From the IMG/VR virus record IMGVR_UViG_3300027969_000107, positions 1-62,042 of that record: 62,042 nt of DNA. One strand, 5' to 3'. This document shows, piece after piece, positions 1 through 8,854 of the stretch. The translations under genes were made by a program, and so were the position numbers. Source of the stretch: a virus. The notes under the pieces were generated by a model. The model was given only the letters and a program-made list of their open reading frames with translations. It was not told where the DNA came from and made no database searches. Positions within the stretch are counted from its first letter, which is position 1. Every line of letters begins with the position of its first letter.

Positions 1-507
1 AATGGAGACTTTCTACAGGCTTTGATGGACTATCAAGAGAAATCCAAAGAAGCTAAGAAGAATAAAACTACACCTCCTCCTATTCCAAATTATATTGGTG
101 AGTGCTTCATGAAGATAGCAGAAGGTCTATCACATAAACCCAATTTCATTAACTATACTTACCGTGATGAAATGATATCGGATGGTATTGAAAACTGTTT
201 AATGTACTTTAGTAACTTTGATCCTACCAAATCCAAGAACCCTTTTGCATATTTTACCCAAATCATTTACTATGCTTTCCTCCGTAGGATCCAAAAGGAG
301 AAGAAACAGTTATATGTGAAGTACAAAGCCACACAGCAAATGGGCATACTTGACGAAATGGAACTAATGGAGTTTGAAGATGGTACTTCCAAACAATTCG
401 AACTCTATGATAACATTGCAGAATTTATTGAGAACTATGAAGATGCCAAAGAAAAGAAGAAAGAGGTAAAGAAGCCTAAAGGTATTGAAAAGTTCTTAGG
501 TGAGTGA
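1..507 (+). CDS. 55: Late-transcription sigma factor gp55 (5' truncated)
   Basis: T4 gp55-like sigma factor that directs host RNA polymerase to late promoters (TATAAATA). The frame is open from base 1, so the true start lies left of the window; 168 residues are visible. The visible start (NGDFLQALMDY) resembles the region of T4 gp55 shortly after its N-terminus. Diagnostic stretches are IAEGLSHKPNF, EMISDGIENCL and FDPTKSKNPFAYFTQI, the sigma region 2-like core, followed by a charged tail ending GIEKFLGE. It lies just upstream of gp47/gp46. Its presence fits the late promoters seen at 9649, 14978 (minus) and 30285. Confidence 0.93.
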   Translation, partial: NGDFLQALMDYQEKSKEAKKNKTTPPPIPNYIGECFMKIAEGLSHKPNFINYTYRDEMISDGIENCLMYFSNFDPTKSKNPFAYFTQIIYYAFLRRIQKEKKQLYVKYKATQQMGILDEMELMEFEDGTSKQFELYDNIAEFIENYEDAKEKKKEVKKPKGIEKFLGE

Positions 508-511
508 TATA

Positions 512-679
512 ATGTATAGAGTATCTTTCTATTTAAATGGTGGCGGAACTCTTAAATATAAATTTTTTGAAACTCTACATGAAGCCACCTCGTTTTCAAA
601 TGAACAACCTATTAATTCGGTAACTGAGATAAAACTATATGAAAATAGCAGTAATAACAGACCAGCACTTTGGAGCTAG
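512..679 (+). CDS. Small conserved-type protein between gp55 and gp47
   Basis: A 55-residue ORF (starts MYRVSFYLNGGGTLKYKFFE, ends NRPALWS) that begins 4 bases after the gp55 stop and overlaps the start of gp47 by 41 bases in another frame. The length, tight spacing and beta-rich, lysine/tyrosine-rich sequence look like a genuine small T4-like gene. No domain is recognised and no function is assigned. Confidence 0.6.
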   Translation: MYRVSFYLNGGGTLKYKFFETLHEATSFSNEQPINSVTEIKLYENSSNNRPALWS

Positions 680-1715
680 AAACGATTCACCCCATTTTTT
701 GGACTACTATGAGAAGTTCTATAAGCACACATTCTTTCCTACTCTTGACAGTAATGGTATTGATACTGTTCTCATACTTGGGGACACTTTTGACCGCCGT
801 AAGTATGTAAACTTTTACTCCTTGAAAAGAACCAAGGAAATGTTCTTTGATGAGTTGGCCAAACGGAACATTCAGGTTCATATGTTGGCAGGTAATCATG
901 ATACCTATTTCAAAAATACCAATGAAGTTAATTCGGTAGACCTATTACTCAAAGAGTATACAAATATAAATGTAATTGATAAACCAACCACAATATGGTT
1001 GTGTGATGAGAAGTATCCTATTTGCATGATGCCTTGGATTTGTCCAGACAATCATGATGATTCAATGTTTGTATTATCTGATACTGATGCGAATATTTGT
1101 ATGGGTCATTTTGAAATTGCCGGCTTTGCCATGCACCGTGGTATGCCATCACAAGAAGGATTAAACCGTGGAATATTTAAAAAGTTTGATATTGTTTTTT
1201 CAGGTCACTATCACCATCGTTCAAATCAAGATAATATCCGTTATCTTGGCAATCCTTACGAACTCACCTGGCAGGATTATAATGATCCGAGGGGTTTTCA
1301 TTTGTTTGATATTGATACTCTTGATTTGGAATTTATTGTCAACCCCAACATAATGTTTCATCGTATTACATATGATGACAAAGAAACTGCCATTTCAGAG
1401 ATGTTATCCAAAGATTTAGACAAGTATACCGGAACATATGTAAAGGTTGTGGTAGTCAACAAAACTAATCCACATCTATTTGACCGGTTCATGGACAAAT
1501 TATACAAGGCTAATCCGGTCGATATTACCATTGCGGAAGACTTTGCTGACTTGACAGAAGGCGTAGATGATGATATGATTAATGAAGCTGAAGATACTAT
1601 CACAATTATTAACAAGTTTGTGGATGGTATTAAAGAAGAACATATTGATAATGACAAACTCAAAACGGTATTAAAAGAACTGTATGTTGAGGCATTGAAC
1701 CTAGAACAGGCATGA
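639..1715 (+). CDS. 47: Recombination endonuclease subunit gp47 (Mre11/SbcD-like)
   Basis: Calcineurin-like phosphoesterase subunit of the gp46/gp47 complex, which resects DNA ends for recombination-dependent replication and degrades host DNA. Metal-binding motifs appear in family order: D-x-H (ITDQHFGA, residues 6-13), GDTFDRR (about 47-53), GNHD (about 86-89), GHFE and the late GHYHHR (about 194-199). At 358 residues it is close to T4 gp47. The start at 639 gives the canonical MKIAVITDQH beginning. Its stop overlaps the gp46 start by four bases, indicating translational coupling. Confidence 0.96.
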   Translation: MKIAVITDQHFGARNDSPHFLDYYEKFYKHTFFPTLDSNGIDTVLILGDTFDRRKYVNFYSLKRTKEMFFDELAKRNIQVHMLAGNHDTYFKNTNEVNSVDLLLKEYTNINVIDKPTTIWLCDEKYPICMMPWICPDNHDDSMFVLSDTDANICMGHFEIAGFAMHRGMPSQEGLNRGIFKKFDIVFSGHYHHRSNQDNIRYLGNPYELTWQDYNDPRGFHLFDIDTLDLEFIVNPNIMFHRITYDDKETAISEMLSKDLDKYTGTYVKVVVVNKTNPHLFDRFMDKLYKANPVDITIAEDFADLTEGVDDDMINEAEDTITIINKFVDGIKEEHIDNDKLKTVLKELYVEALNLEQA

Positions 1716-3427
1716 TTATATTTCAGAAAGTCCGTTGGAAGAACTTCTTATCCACCGGCAACGCATTTACCGAAATCAACTTTCAAAAATCACCAAACAC
1801 TCTTATCATTGGTCATAATGGTGCGGGTAAGTCTACTATATTGGATGCCTTGTGTTTTGGTCTTTTTGGTAAACCATTTCGTAAAATCAACAAACCACAA
1901 CTTATAAACTCCATCAATCTTCAAGCGGCTGTTGTAGAGATTGAATTTGCCATTGGTAAAAAACAATACAAGGTAATTCGTGGTATTAAACCAAACACAT
2001 TTGAAATTTATTGTAATGATGTTCTCGTTAATCAAGATGCAAAAGCGGTAGATTACCAAGAACATTTAGAGAAGTTCATTCTCAAACTAAATTATAAATC
2101 CTTTACTCAAGTGGTTATTCTTGGCTCGGCCTCGTTTGTTCCATTTATGCAATTATCACCGGCAGACCGCAGAGCAATCATTGAGGACTTATTAGACATT
2201 CAAATCTTCTCTTCCATGAATGGTGTTGTCAAAGAGAAGATGTCTATTATAAAAGACATTTCTTCCAAAAACAAATATGAAATGGATTTAACCTCTGAGA
2301 AGATTAACTTCCAGAAGCAGAGTATTGAAGAACATAAGAGCCGTTCTGATGAGGAGATTACCAAGAAACGCAAAGAGATTGCCGATTCTGTTGACCAAAT
2401 CTTTACCTTAGAAAGAGATATTGATTTAATACAAAAACATATTAATGTATTGCAGAGTAAAATTGCCGACCAAATGTCGGTTCAAAAGAAAAGTTCCAAA
2501 CTATTACAGTTGGAGTCTAAACTAGAATCTAGAATCAAAAAGATTGATAAAGAGGTATCGTTCTATGAAGAACATTCTGATTGTCCAACCTGTAAACAAG
2601 GAATCGAAGAAGAATTCCGAACTGAACAAGTTTCTACTCTCACAAATACAAAGTCAGAGGTCACTACAGCCTTATTAGATATCAATACTCAAATTGCTAC
2701 AACAAGCAAACGAATCGAACAAATTCAAAGTGGTCTTAAACACATCACGGAACACAACAACGAAGTGGTCAAACACAATTCAACAATATCGGCAATTAAT
2801 AAGTTTGTTACAAAACTTCAAAGAGAAGTAGAAGAACTTACCAGTCACAAAGATAGTCTTGAAGATGAAAATGCCAAGTTGAAAGAACTCAGAGAAGAAC
2901 TTGGTGTATTGATTAAGAAACAAGAAGAACTGTCCACAGAAAAACAATACTATGAGTTTGCCGGAGCTTTATTAAAAGATACTGGTATTAAAACAAAGAT
3001 TATTCGTCAATACTTACCTATTATGAATAAGTTGATTAACAAGTATTTAAGTGCAATGGACTTCTTTGTTAACTTCAACATCAATGAAAACTTTGAAGAA
3101 ACCATTAAGAGCAGACACCGTGATGAATTTGGTTATGCCAATTTCTCCGAAGGTGAGAAGATGCGTATTGACCTGGCCTTGTTGTTTACATGGCGTCAGA
3201 TTGCTAAACTAAAAAACTCCACTAATACCAATCTATTAATTTTAGATGAAGTGTTTGATTCTAGTTTAGATACAGTAGGCACAGAAGAATTCTTGAAGTT
3301 GATTCATGAAATGGGAACAGATACTAATGTGTTTGTTATCTCACACAAAGGCGACCAACTATTTGATAAGTTCCGTTCGGTCATTAAATTTAAGAAAGTA
3401 AATAATTTTAGTCAGGTTGAAAAATGA
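1712..3427 (+). CDS. 46: Recombination endonuclease subunit gp46 (Rad50/SbcC-like)
   Basis: SMC-type ATPase partner of gp47. Walker A GHNGAGKST is at residues 34-42, followed by a long coiled coil with a central zinc hook CPTC near residues 291-294. The ABC signature (FSEGEKMRIDLALLF) and Walker B (LLILDEVFD) are near the C-terminus. The length of 571 residues is typical for phage gp46. Overlap with gp47 (ATGA) and with the downstream deformylase suggests a single coupled operon. Confidence 0.96.
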   Translation: MIIFQKVRWKNFLSTGNAFTEINFQKSPNTLIIGHNGAGKSTILDALCFGLFGKPFRKINKPQLINSINLQAAVVEIEFAIGKKQYKVIRGIKPNTFEIYCNDVLVNQDAKAVDYQEHLEKFILKLNYKSFTQVVILGSASFVPFMQLSPADRRAIIEDLLDIQIFSSMNGVVKEKMSIIKDISSKNKYEMDLTSEKINFQKQSIEEHKSRSDEEITKKRKEIADSVDQIFTLERDIDLIQKHINVLQSKIADQMSVQKKSSKLLQLESKLESRIKKIDKEVSFYEEHSDCPTCKQGIEEEFRTEQVSTLTNTKSEVTTALLDINTQIATTSKRIEQIQSGLKHITEHNNEVVKHNSTISAINKFVTKLQREVEELTSHKDSLEDENAKLKELREELGVLIKKQEELSTEKQYYEFAGALLKDTGIKTKIIRQYLPIMNKLINKYLSAMDFFVNFNINENFEETIKSRHRDEFGYANFSEGEKMRIDLALLFTWRQIAKLKNSTNTNLLILDEVFDSSLDTVGTEEFLKLIHEMGTDTNVFVISHKGDQLFDKFRSVIKFKKVNNFSQVEK

Positions 3428-4023
3428 GTGATACAATTATATTTGATACAGAAGCAGCGGTACAAAACAAACCTTTAATGCAACAGGTAAAAACATTTAC
3501 CTTGGTGCCAGAGAATCATCCAGCACTACATGAGGTTTTACCAGAATTTGATTTTAGTAATCCGCCTGTAAATACAAATGAATTTGCTTCCACACTGGTA
3601 GAAACTTGTAAATTAAATAAAGGTATTGGTTTATCTGCCAACCAATGTGGATTTAAACATAGAGTATTTGTAATGGGTGCTGGTGATGAGTATGTGGCAT
3701 TCTTTAATCCGAAAGTTATTTCCTTATCGGATGAAATGGCATTGATGGATGAAGGATGCCTTTCTTATCCTTTACTCTCATTGAAGATTAGTAGACCAAA
3801 AGAAATTATGGTTGAATACCAAGACTTCAATGGAGAGATTAGAAATACCAAACTAGTTGGTATATCTGCTCGTTGTTTTCTCCATGAGCTTGACCATATG
3901 AATGGAATAGTGTATACTAGTCGTGTTAAACCTTTGGCATTTCAGGTAGCCATGAAGAAAAGAGATAAACTCTTTAAAATGGTTAAGAAGATGCAGAAAA
4001 ATTTGAGTAAGATTAAAAAATAA
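3424..4023 (+). CDS. def: Peptide deformylase
   Basis: Removes the N-terminal formyl group from nascent proteins. All three family motifs are present: GIGLSANQ (motif 1), EGCLS (motif 2, metal Cys) and HELDH (motif 3, metal His and catalytic Glu). The protein has 199 residues and a basic C-terminal tail. It overlaps gp46 by four bases and abuts the next gene (TAATGG). Phage deformylases are known from cyanophages, where they are thought to help maturation of short-lived host proteins; the role in this host is inference. Confidence 0.93.
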   Translation: MSDTIIFDTEAAVQNKPLMQQVKTFTLVPENHPALHEVLPEFDFSNPPVNTNEFASTLVETCKLNKGIGLSANQCGFKHRVFVMGAGDEYVAFFNPKVISLSDEMALMDEGCLSYPLLSLKISRPKEIMVEYQDFNGEIRNTKLVGISARCFLHELDHMNGIVYTSRVKPLAFQVAMKKRDKLFKMVKKMQKNLSKIKK

Positions 4024-5288
4024 TGGCAACACCTATAGAATTCGTTGAGAAACAATGGCAAGCTTGGCAAGAAAAAAATTCTGCCGATAAGTTTGAACAT
4101 ATTGATGAAGATAATATGAAAGAAGTCCTGATTAAGGATTTAACATATGCTTCTCAAATGGATGTTCGTGAATATACTTTATATCAAAAATGGTGCGAAG
4201 TAAAAGAAAGATATCCCGTTCATGAAGTATCCACATTGTTTGGTACTGAAGTTCAAATGGTGGATCCTGAGCAAAAGAAACTAGTTGATAAAGTCAAAGC
4301 AAACTTTTGGGTACCACAATCACCTGATGATTATGAAAATTTAAAACCTAAAATGGTTCTCTCAAATGGTCCTGATGCCGAAACTTGGAATGCCGTTAGG
4401 ACATTTTCTTCAACAATGAAGAACAATAGTAACATTGGTCGCAATCTATTTTACATTCTTACCGATGAAGTTACCAAAAAATATCTTGGTGTTATCTGTA
4501 TCTCCTCAGACTTTCTGGACTTGACTCCGAGAGATAATGCAATCGGATGGTCAAGAGATGTTAAGACACAGCAACACATGATTAATCACACCGCAATTGG
4601 ATCCACCATCGTTCCGTTGCAACCATTAGGTTTTAATTACATGGGAGGCAAACTGCTTGCCTTAATGTGTTTATCTGATACAGTTCAAAAAGATTGGAAG
4701 CGTCAATATGGAGACACTCTTGTTGGCGTTACTACAACGTCACTCTATGGAAAAACAAAAGCCGGAGGCCTCTCGCAGTATGATGGCCTTGAACATTGGA
4801 ATCCTATGGGTTTTTCTTCTGGTTCTGTGGCTTTCGAACCATCTAGGTCAACCAAGAAATTAGTCTTTGATTGGATTAAAGAAAATCATACTCGTAAATA
4901 TTTTGAATGGTGGGAAGCCAAGAATACACAAGGACTTCCACTTAAGCGTGACCATAAGAATCGGTCTTTAAATTTTGCATATTCTAAATTGCAAATACCA
5001 AAAGAATTGATTCGTACCGAACATCAGCGTGGTATCTATTTTAGTCCACTCTATAATAATACCTTTGAATTTCTCCGCAAGGAGATTACCGATTCTGAAC
5101 TGGTAAAGTCTTTTGATACCAGTGAAGAAACCCTTGCTAATATTTGGAAACAAAAATATGCTAAGGGTCGTATTAGGCAATTACAGAAAAAGAATACCGT
5201 TTCATACGATTCTTTATTCTATGATGACCTAATATACTTGTCTTGGGAAGATACCAAGGCAAAATATTTGCCACAAGTTGGCAGATAA
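4023..5288 (+). CDS. DruA/DUF4338-like protein, copy 1
   Basis: A 421-residue protein whose middle third matches the DUF4338 (DruA, PF14236) pattern as I know it: LGVICISS, then PRDNAIGWS, GFNYMGGKLLALMCLS and DWKRQYGDTLVGVTTTSLYG. DruA is a component of the Druantia anti-phage system, and the domain also occurs beside transposons. The first ~100 residues are unrelated to the core and the C-terminus is rich in Lys/Arg/Trp. A divergent paralogue lies at 21598, after gp41. Nothing of a complete Druantia system (no DruE-like helicase) is present, so a direct defence role is not supported. Confidence 0.65.
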   Translation: MATPIEFVEKQWQAWQEKNSADKFEHIDEDNMKEVLIKDLTYASQMDVREYTLYQKWCEVKERYPVHEVSTLFGTEVQMVDPEQKKLVDKVKANFWVPQSPDDYENLKPKMVLSNGPDAETWNAVRTFSSTMKNNSNIGRNLFYILTDEVTKKYLGVICISSDFLDLTPRDNAIGWSRDVKTQQHMINHTAIGSTIVPLQPLGFNYMGGKLLALMCLSDTVQKDWKRQYGDTLVGVTTTSLYGKTKAGGLSQYDGLEHWNPMGFSSGSVAFEPSRSTKKLVFDWIKENHTRKYFEWWEAKNTQGLPLKRDHKNRSLNFAYSKLQIPKELIRTEHQRGIYFSPLYNNTFEFLRKEITDSELVKSFDTSEETLANIWKQKYAKGRIRQLQKKNTVSYDSLFYDDLIYLSWEDTKAKYLPQVGR

Positions 5289-5289
5289 A

Positions 5290-5336
5290 GTATCATATAT
5301 GTTACATAAACCGCTTTAATGGCACATATATGATAC
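5290..5336 (+). repeat. Perfect 13-bp inverted repeat downstream of copy 1
   Basis: GTATCATATATGT at 5290-5302 is exactly mirrored by ACATATATGATAC at 5324-5336, with a 21-base spacer. No T-run follows, so it is not a standard intrinsic terminator. It sits 26 bases before the -35 of the next promoter and could be an operator or an RNA hairpin protecting the upstream mRNA. Confidence 0.7.
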
Positions 5337-5361
5337 ATTAACAAGTATACCGCAAATATGC

Positions 5362-5391
5362 TTGACTTACACACATACATAATGATATACT
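5362..5391 (+). promoter_or_regulatory. Sigma-70-type promoter for the 5454 gene
   Basis: TTGACT (5362-5367), an 18-bp spacer and TATACT (5386-5391). It lies about 60 bases upstream of a well-spaced ribosome-binding site (GGAG) and the start at 5454. Confidence 0.7.
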
Positions 5392-5453
5392 ATGTGGACT
5401 CGTTGAAGATGTTGACGAGATTTTATTATTAACTTTACTATGGAGTATTAAAA

Positions 5454-5723
5454 ATGGCTAAATTATCAGCTAAACAAAAAATGTTGAACGCCTTGACACA
5501 AACAGAAGGCTACAACACATTCACAACCAAACAAGCTCAACGCCGTTTTGGTATCACCAATGTTTCTGCTCGCATCTCTGAGTTGCGCCAAGAAGGTTAT
5601 GCTGTTTATGGTAACAAGAAAAACATCGGTGGCGAAGTGCAGACTGTGTATCGTTTAGGTACACCAAGCAAGTCTTTCAAGGCACAATGCCGTGCTAACG
5701 GTGTTCGTGTTCAATCAGTTTAA
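5454..5723 (+). CDS. Small winged-helix/HTH DNA-binding protein
   Basis: An 89-residue basic protein. Residues about 24-50 (TKQAQRRFGITNVSARISEL followed by REGYAVYG-like residues) form a convincing helix-turn-helix with a wing. Similar small HTH proteins are frequent in T4-like marine phages; the target is unknown. It is monocistronic: its own promoter at 5362 and a strong terminator at 5738, so it is expected to be expressed early and abundantly. The start is fixed by GGAG at 5442-5445. Confidence 0.8.
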   Translation: MAKLSAKQKMLNALTQTEGYNTFTTKQAQRRFGITNVSARISELRQEGYAVYGNKKNIGGEVQTVYRLGTPSKSFKAQCRANGVRVQSV

Positions 5724-5737
5724 TCTGATTTGATGTG

Positions 5738-5773
5738 AGGGGTTTCCACGAAAGTGGTTACCCCTTTTTTTTA
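5738..5773 (+). terminator. Intrinsic terminator after the HTH gene
   Basis: The stem AGGGG...CCAC pairs with GTGG...CCCCT around a GAAA tetraloop (5750-5753), with a small internal T/T mismatch, followed by a run of eight or more T. Confidence 0.88.
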
Positions 5774-5788
5774 TTTCTCGGAGAACAA

Positions 5789-6607
5789 ATGGAAATTTCA
5801 ATTAAGAAAGAAGAACTACAAACAAAAAGCCTATTTGTCGCCACACCAATGTATGGCGGTATGAATCATGGCCTATACATGAAAGCCTGTTTAGATTTAC
5901 AAGGACTGTGTATACAATATGGCATTCAGATTAAATTTTCATTTCTTTTCAATGAATCATTAATTACTCGTGCAAGAAACTATTTGGTCGATGAATTCAT
6001 TCACCGTTCAGAATGTTCACATATGCTATTTTTAGATTCGGATATTTCATTTAATCCACAAGATGTGATTGCTTTATTGGCACTAGACAAAGAAGTTTCA
6101 GGTGGTCCTTATCCAAAGAAAGCAATTAAGTGGAAATCAGTCAAGAAAGCACTAGAAAGAAAACCTGATATTGAAGCACAAACACTAGAAAAAGTTACTG
6201 GTGATTATGTGTTTAATCCTGTCAAAGGCACGGCACAATTCTCAGTTACAACTCCGTTAGAGGTTCTGGAGATTGGTACTGGATTCATGATGATTAAGCG
6301 TGAAGTGTTTGCTAAGATGGAACAAGCATACCCGATGATTCGTTATAAGCCAGACCATGTTGGCCAAGCCAATTTTGATGGCACAAGATATATTCATGCT
6401 TTCTTTGATACAGTCATTGATACAAAAGATAGTATTGTTGGTGGCGGCTCGGATCGTTACCTATCAGAAGATTATATGTTCTGTCAGATGTGGCGTAAAA
6501 TGGGTGGTTCAATTTGGTTATGTCCGTGGATGAGAACAGCACACATTGGTACCTATCATTTCCAAGGAGATATGCCAGCTGTTGCCAATTATGTTGGAGA
6601 AATGTAA
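5789..6607 (+). CDS. GT-A-type glycosyltransferase-like protein
   Basis: A 272-residue protein starting MEISIKKEEL; an upstream in-frame start would fall inside the terminator stem, and the GGAGA site at 5780-5784 supports 5789. It has the pattern FVATPMYGGM, SLITRARNYLVDEF, MLFLDSDISF (DxD-like), GGPYPKKAIKW and a GTGFMMIKREVF segment, as in nucleotide-diphospho-sugar transferases of T4-like cyanophages. The acceptor is unknown. Its stop overlaps the next start (TAATG). Confidence 0.8.
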   Translation: MEISIKKEELQTKSLFVATPMYGGMNHGLYMKACLDLQGLCIQYGIQIKFSFLFNESLITRARNYLVDEFIHRSECSHMLFLDSDISFNPQDVIALLALDKEVSGGPYPKKAIKWKSVKKALERKPDIEAQTLEKVTGDYVFNPVKGTAQFSVTTPLEVLEIGTGFMMIKREVFAKMEQAYPMIRYKPDHVGQANFDGTRYIHAFFDTVIDTKDSIVGGGSDRYLSEDYMFCQMWRKMGGSIWLCPWMRTAHIGTYHFQGDMPAVANYVGEM

Positions 6608-6957
6608 TGAACAAGCTTGTTGATGAAGCACCTTATCATCCAGGTTATGAAGATGCTTCCTTTGAAACCAAGGGTCGTAAGTTTGATGGTGGTAAACTAG
6701 AATATGGTCTGGTTCCACCACTTGCATTAAAATCTCTTGCGGAAGTTTTAACTTTTGGTGCTCAAAAGTATGAAAGAGATAATTGGCAAAAAGTACCAGA
6801 TTCAAAGCGTAGATATTTTGATGCCTTACAACGCCATGTATGGGCTTGGAAAGAAGGCGAGAAGTTTGATACCGAATCTGGATTACATCACTTGGCACAC
6901 GCCATGTGTTGTTTGATGTTTTTATATGAACACGATGTTAAGTATTCCAAAGAATAA
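6607..6957 (+). CDS. dATP/dGTP diphosphohydrolase-like protein (DUF5664 family)
   Basis: A 116-residue protein with the sequence GRKFDGGKLEYGLVPPLALK, then EVLTFGAQKYERDNWQ and an HHLAHAMCCLMFL helix. This is the all-alpha nucleotide pyrophosphohydrolase type related to MazZ, which converts dATP/dGTP to monophosphates in diaminopurine phages. The start at 6607 overlaps the previous stop; the longer upstream reading frame overlaps a real gene and is not used. It would act in nucleotide pool control; no PurZ homologue is in the window. Confidence 0.75.
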   Translation: MNKLVDEAPYHPGYEDASFETKGRKFDGGKLEYGLVPPLALKSLAEVLTFGAQKYERDNWQKVPDSKRRYFDALQRHVWAWKEGEKFDTESGLHHLAHAMCCLMFLYEHDVKYSKE

Positions 6958-6958
6958 C

Positions 6959-6987
6959 TTGACAATGTATTTTGGATGTAGTATGAT
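6959..6987 (+). promoter_or_regulatory. Sigma-70-type promoter for the clamp operon
   Basis: Perfect TTGACA (6959-6964), a 17-bp spacer and TATGAT (6982-6987). It drives gp45 and probably the gp44/62/regA run. Confidence 0.85.
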
Positions 6988-7016
6988 AAAAGGACTTTTA
7001 CATAATGGAGAATCAA

Positions 7017-7691
7017 ATGAAGTTAACCAGTGAAACACTATCCGTATTAAAAAACTTTGCCAGTATCAACCAAGGCATTGAGTTTAAAAAAGGCAATACA
7101 ATTCGCACCATGTCATCAGGCAAAACTGTTCTTGCCAAAGCCACTCTGAAAGATGAATTTCCACAAGACTTTTGTGTATATGATTTGAATCAATTTTTGT
7201 CGGTACATTCAATGTTCGATAATACTGAAATTGAATTTGATGATAAGAATGTCATCTTCAAAAGTGGTACTAAAAAATCCACTAAGTATCGTAAGACAGC
7301 AAAAGAAATGATTGTGACCGCACCAGACAAAGAATTATCTTTGCCATCGGTTGATGTTGCTTTCACTCTCACCAAAGAAGATTTCTCTGATTTGTTGAAG
7401 ATTGCCTCTATTCTTCAATCACCTCATATTGCTGTTGAATCACAAGGTGATAAAATTTCTTTGACTACTTTCAATGCCAAAGATGATTCATCACATACGA
7501 ATTCTATTGAAGTTGGCGAAGGCAACGGCAAAAAATTTAAGATGGTGTTTTTGACAGACAACCTTAAAATGATTCCCGGTGGTTATGATGTTGAAATTTC
7601 TGCTAAAGGATTGGCAACATTTAAAAACAAAGCTGTTGATATTCAATATTGGGTTGCAACCGAATCTAAAGAATCTAAATTTGAAGGATAA
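7017..7691 (+). CDS. 45: Sliding clamp gp45 (DNA polymerase processivity factor)
   Basis: A 224-residue homologue of the T4 trimeric clamp, which tethers gp43 and also activates late transcription with gp55. The N-terminus MKLTSETLSVLKNFASINQG and the VYDLNQFL motif closely follow T4 gp45. An in-frame ATG at 7005 exists, but GGAG at 7007-7010 lies six bases before ATG 7017, so 7017 is chosen. The next gene begins two bases after the stop. Confidence 0.95.
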   Translation: MKLTSETLSVLKNFASINQGIEFKKGNTIRTMSSGKTVLAKATLKDEFPQDFCVYDLNQFLSVHSMFDNTEIEFDDKNVIFKSGTKKSTKYRKTAKEMIVTAPDKELSLPSVDVAFTLTKEDFSDLLKIASILQSPHIAVESQGDKISLTTFNAKDDSSHTNSIEVGEGNGKKFKMVFLTDNLKMIPGGYDVEISAKGLATFKNKAVDIQYWVATESKESKFEG

Positions 7692-7693
7692 TT

Positions 7694-7885
7694 ATGTTAG
7701 TATATTTTACTGATGCAACCAATCAACAAAAAGTTGCCATTAATCCAAAATATGTTGTAGTTGTATTTGTTTTACCTGACGGTGAAATGAAAGGCAAAAC
7801 AGTTGTTGGATTAACAAATGGTAACATTGTTGTGGAAGAATCACAAATTGATGTTGTTGGTGTTCTGCAAGGACAAATTGAGTAG
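7694..7885 (+). CDS. Small conserved protein between gp45 and gp44
   Basis: 63 residues (starts MLVYFTDATNQQKVAINPKY, ends VVGVLQGQIE), beta-rich with no transmembrane segment. Comparable small genes occupy this position in T4-like cyanophages. The function is unknown; the location suggests a replisome-linked role. Confidence 0.75.
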   Translation: MLVYFTDATNQQKVAINPKYVVVVFVLPDGEMKGKTVVGLTNGNIVVEESQIDVVGVLQGQIE

Positions 7886-7921
7886 TATTTTTGTTATATA
7901 TTATATTATGGAGTATGTGAA

Positions 7922-8854
7922 ATGGAACATTTATTATGGGTCGAAAAGTATCGACCAGCTAGAATAGAAGATTGTATTCTTCCAGATGCGCTCAAAGAAA
8001 CTTTTCAGGAGTTCGTTAAGAGAAAAGAAATACCAAATCTTCTTTTATCTGGTACGGCTGGTGTTGGAAAAACAACAGTTGCTAAAGCATTGTGTAATGA
8101 GGTTGGTTGCGATTACATTATCATCAATGGCTCTGATGAGTCTGGCATTGATGTCCTTCGCAATAAAATTAAAAACTATGCTTCATCAGTTTCTCTTATG
8201 GGTGGCAGAAAGGTTGTCATCATTGATGAGGCCGATTATCTTAATCCTAATTCAACTCAGCCTGCATTACGGGGAGCAATTGAAGAATTTGCATCAAATT
8301 GCTCATTCATCTTCACTTGCAATTTCAAAAATAGGATCATCGATCCAATCCATTCTCGTTGTTCTGTTATCGATTTTAAAATCAATGGTTCTAAACCAAA
8401 ACTGGCAGCACAACTTTTCAAAAGAGTGGAAAACATCCTTTCGCAAGAAGGCATTACATACGATAAAGAAGTTGTCGCAGCCGTCATCACAAAACACTTT
8501 CCAGATAATCGTAGGATTCTTAATGAACTTCAGAGATACTCAATTTCTGGTACAATTGATAAAGGCATTCTTGCTAGTGTTAGTGATATACAACTTGCTG
8601 ATTTACTTCGAGCCCTCGCAGAAAAAGACTTTGCCTCTGCCAGAAAATGGGTCACAAACAATCTCGATAACGACCCAGCCAGAATCTTTCGGAAACTATA
8701 CGACAACTTATATGAATCGTTGAAATCACAATCTGTTCCACAATTGGTTTTGATTCTTGCTAAGTATCAATATCAGGCAGCTTTTGTTGCCGATGCGGAG
8801 ATTAATCTTATTGCTTGTTTGACAGAGATTATGGTGGATTGTGAGTTTAAATAA
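7922..8854 (+). CDS. 44: Clamp loader large subunit gp44
   Basis: AAA+ ATPase that loads gp45 with gp62. It starts MEHLLWVEKYRPARIEDCIL, as clamp loaders do, with Walker A GTAGVGKTT (about residues 44-52), Walker B VVIIDEADYL and a sensor/arginine-finger region DPIHSRCSVIDF. The length of 310 residues matches T4. The stop overlaps the gp62 start (TAATG). Confidence 0.96.
   Translation: MEHLLWVEKYRPARIEDCILPDALKETFQEFVKRKEIPNLLLSGTAGVGKTTVAKALCNEVGCDYIIINGSDESGIDVLRNKIKNYASSVSLMGGRKVVIIDEADYLNPNSTQPALRGAIEEFASNCSFIFTCNFKNRIIDPIHSRCSVIDFKINGSKPKLAAQLFKRVENILSQEGITYDKEVVAAVITKHFPDNRRILNELQRYSISGTIDKGILASVSDIQLADLLRALAEKDFASARKWVTNNLDNDPARIFRKLYDNLYESLKSQSVPQLVLILAKYQYQAAFVADAEINLIACLTEIMVDCEFK

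Noticed and set aside
7986-8723. 245-codon frame overlapping gp44
   Set aside because: Same-strand shadow of an unambiguous gp44 gene; the product is low-complexity Leu/Ser/Lys with no ribosome-binding site.
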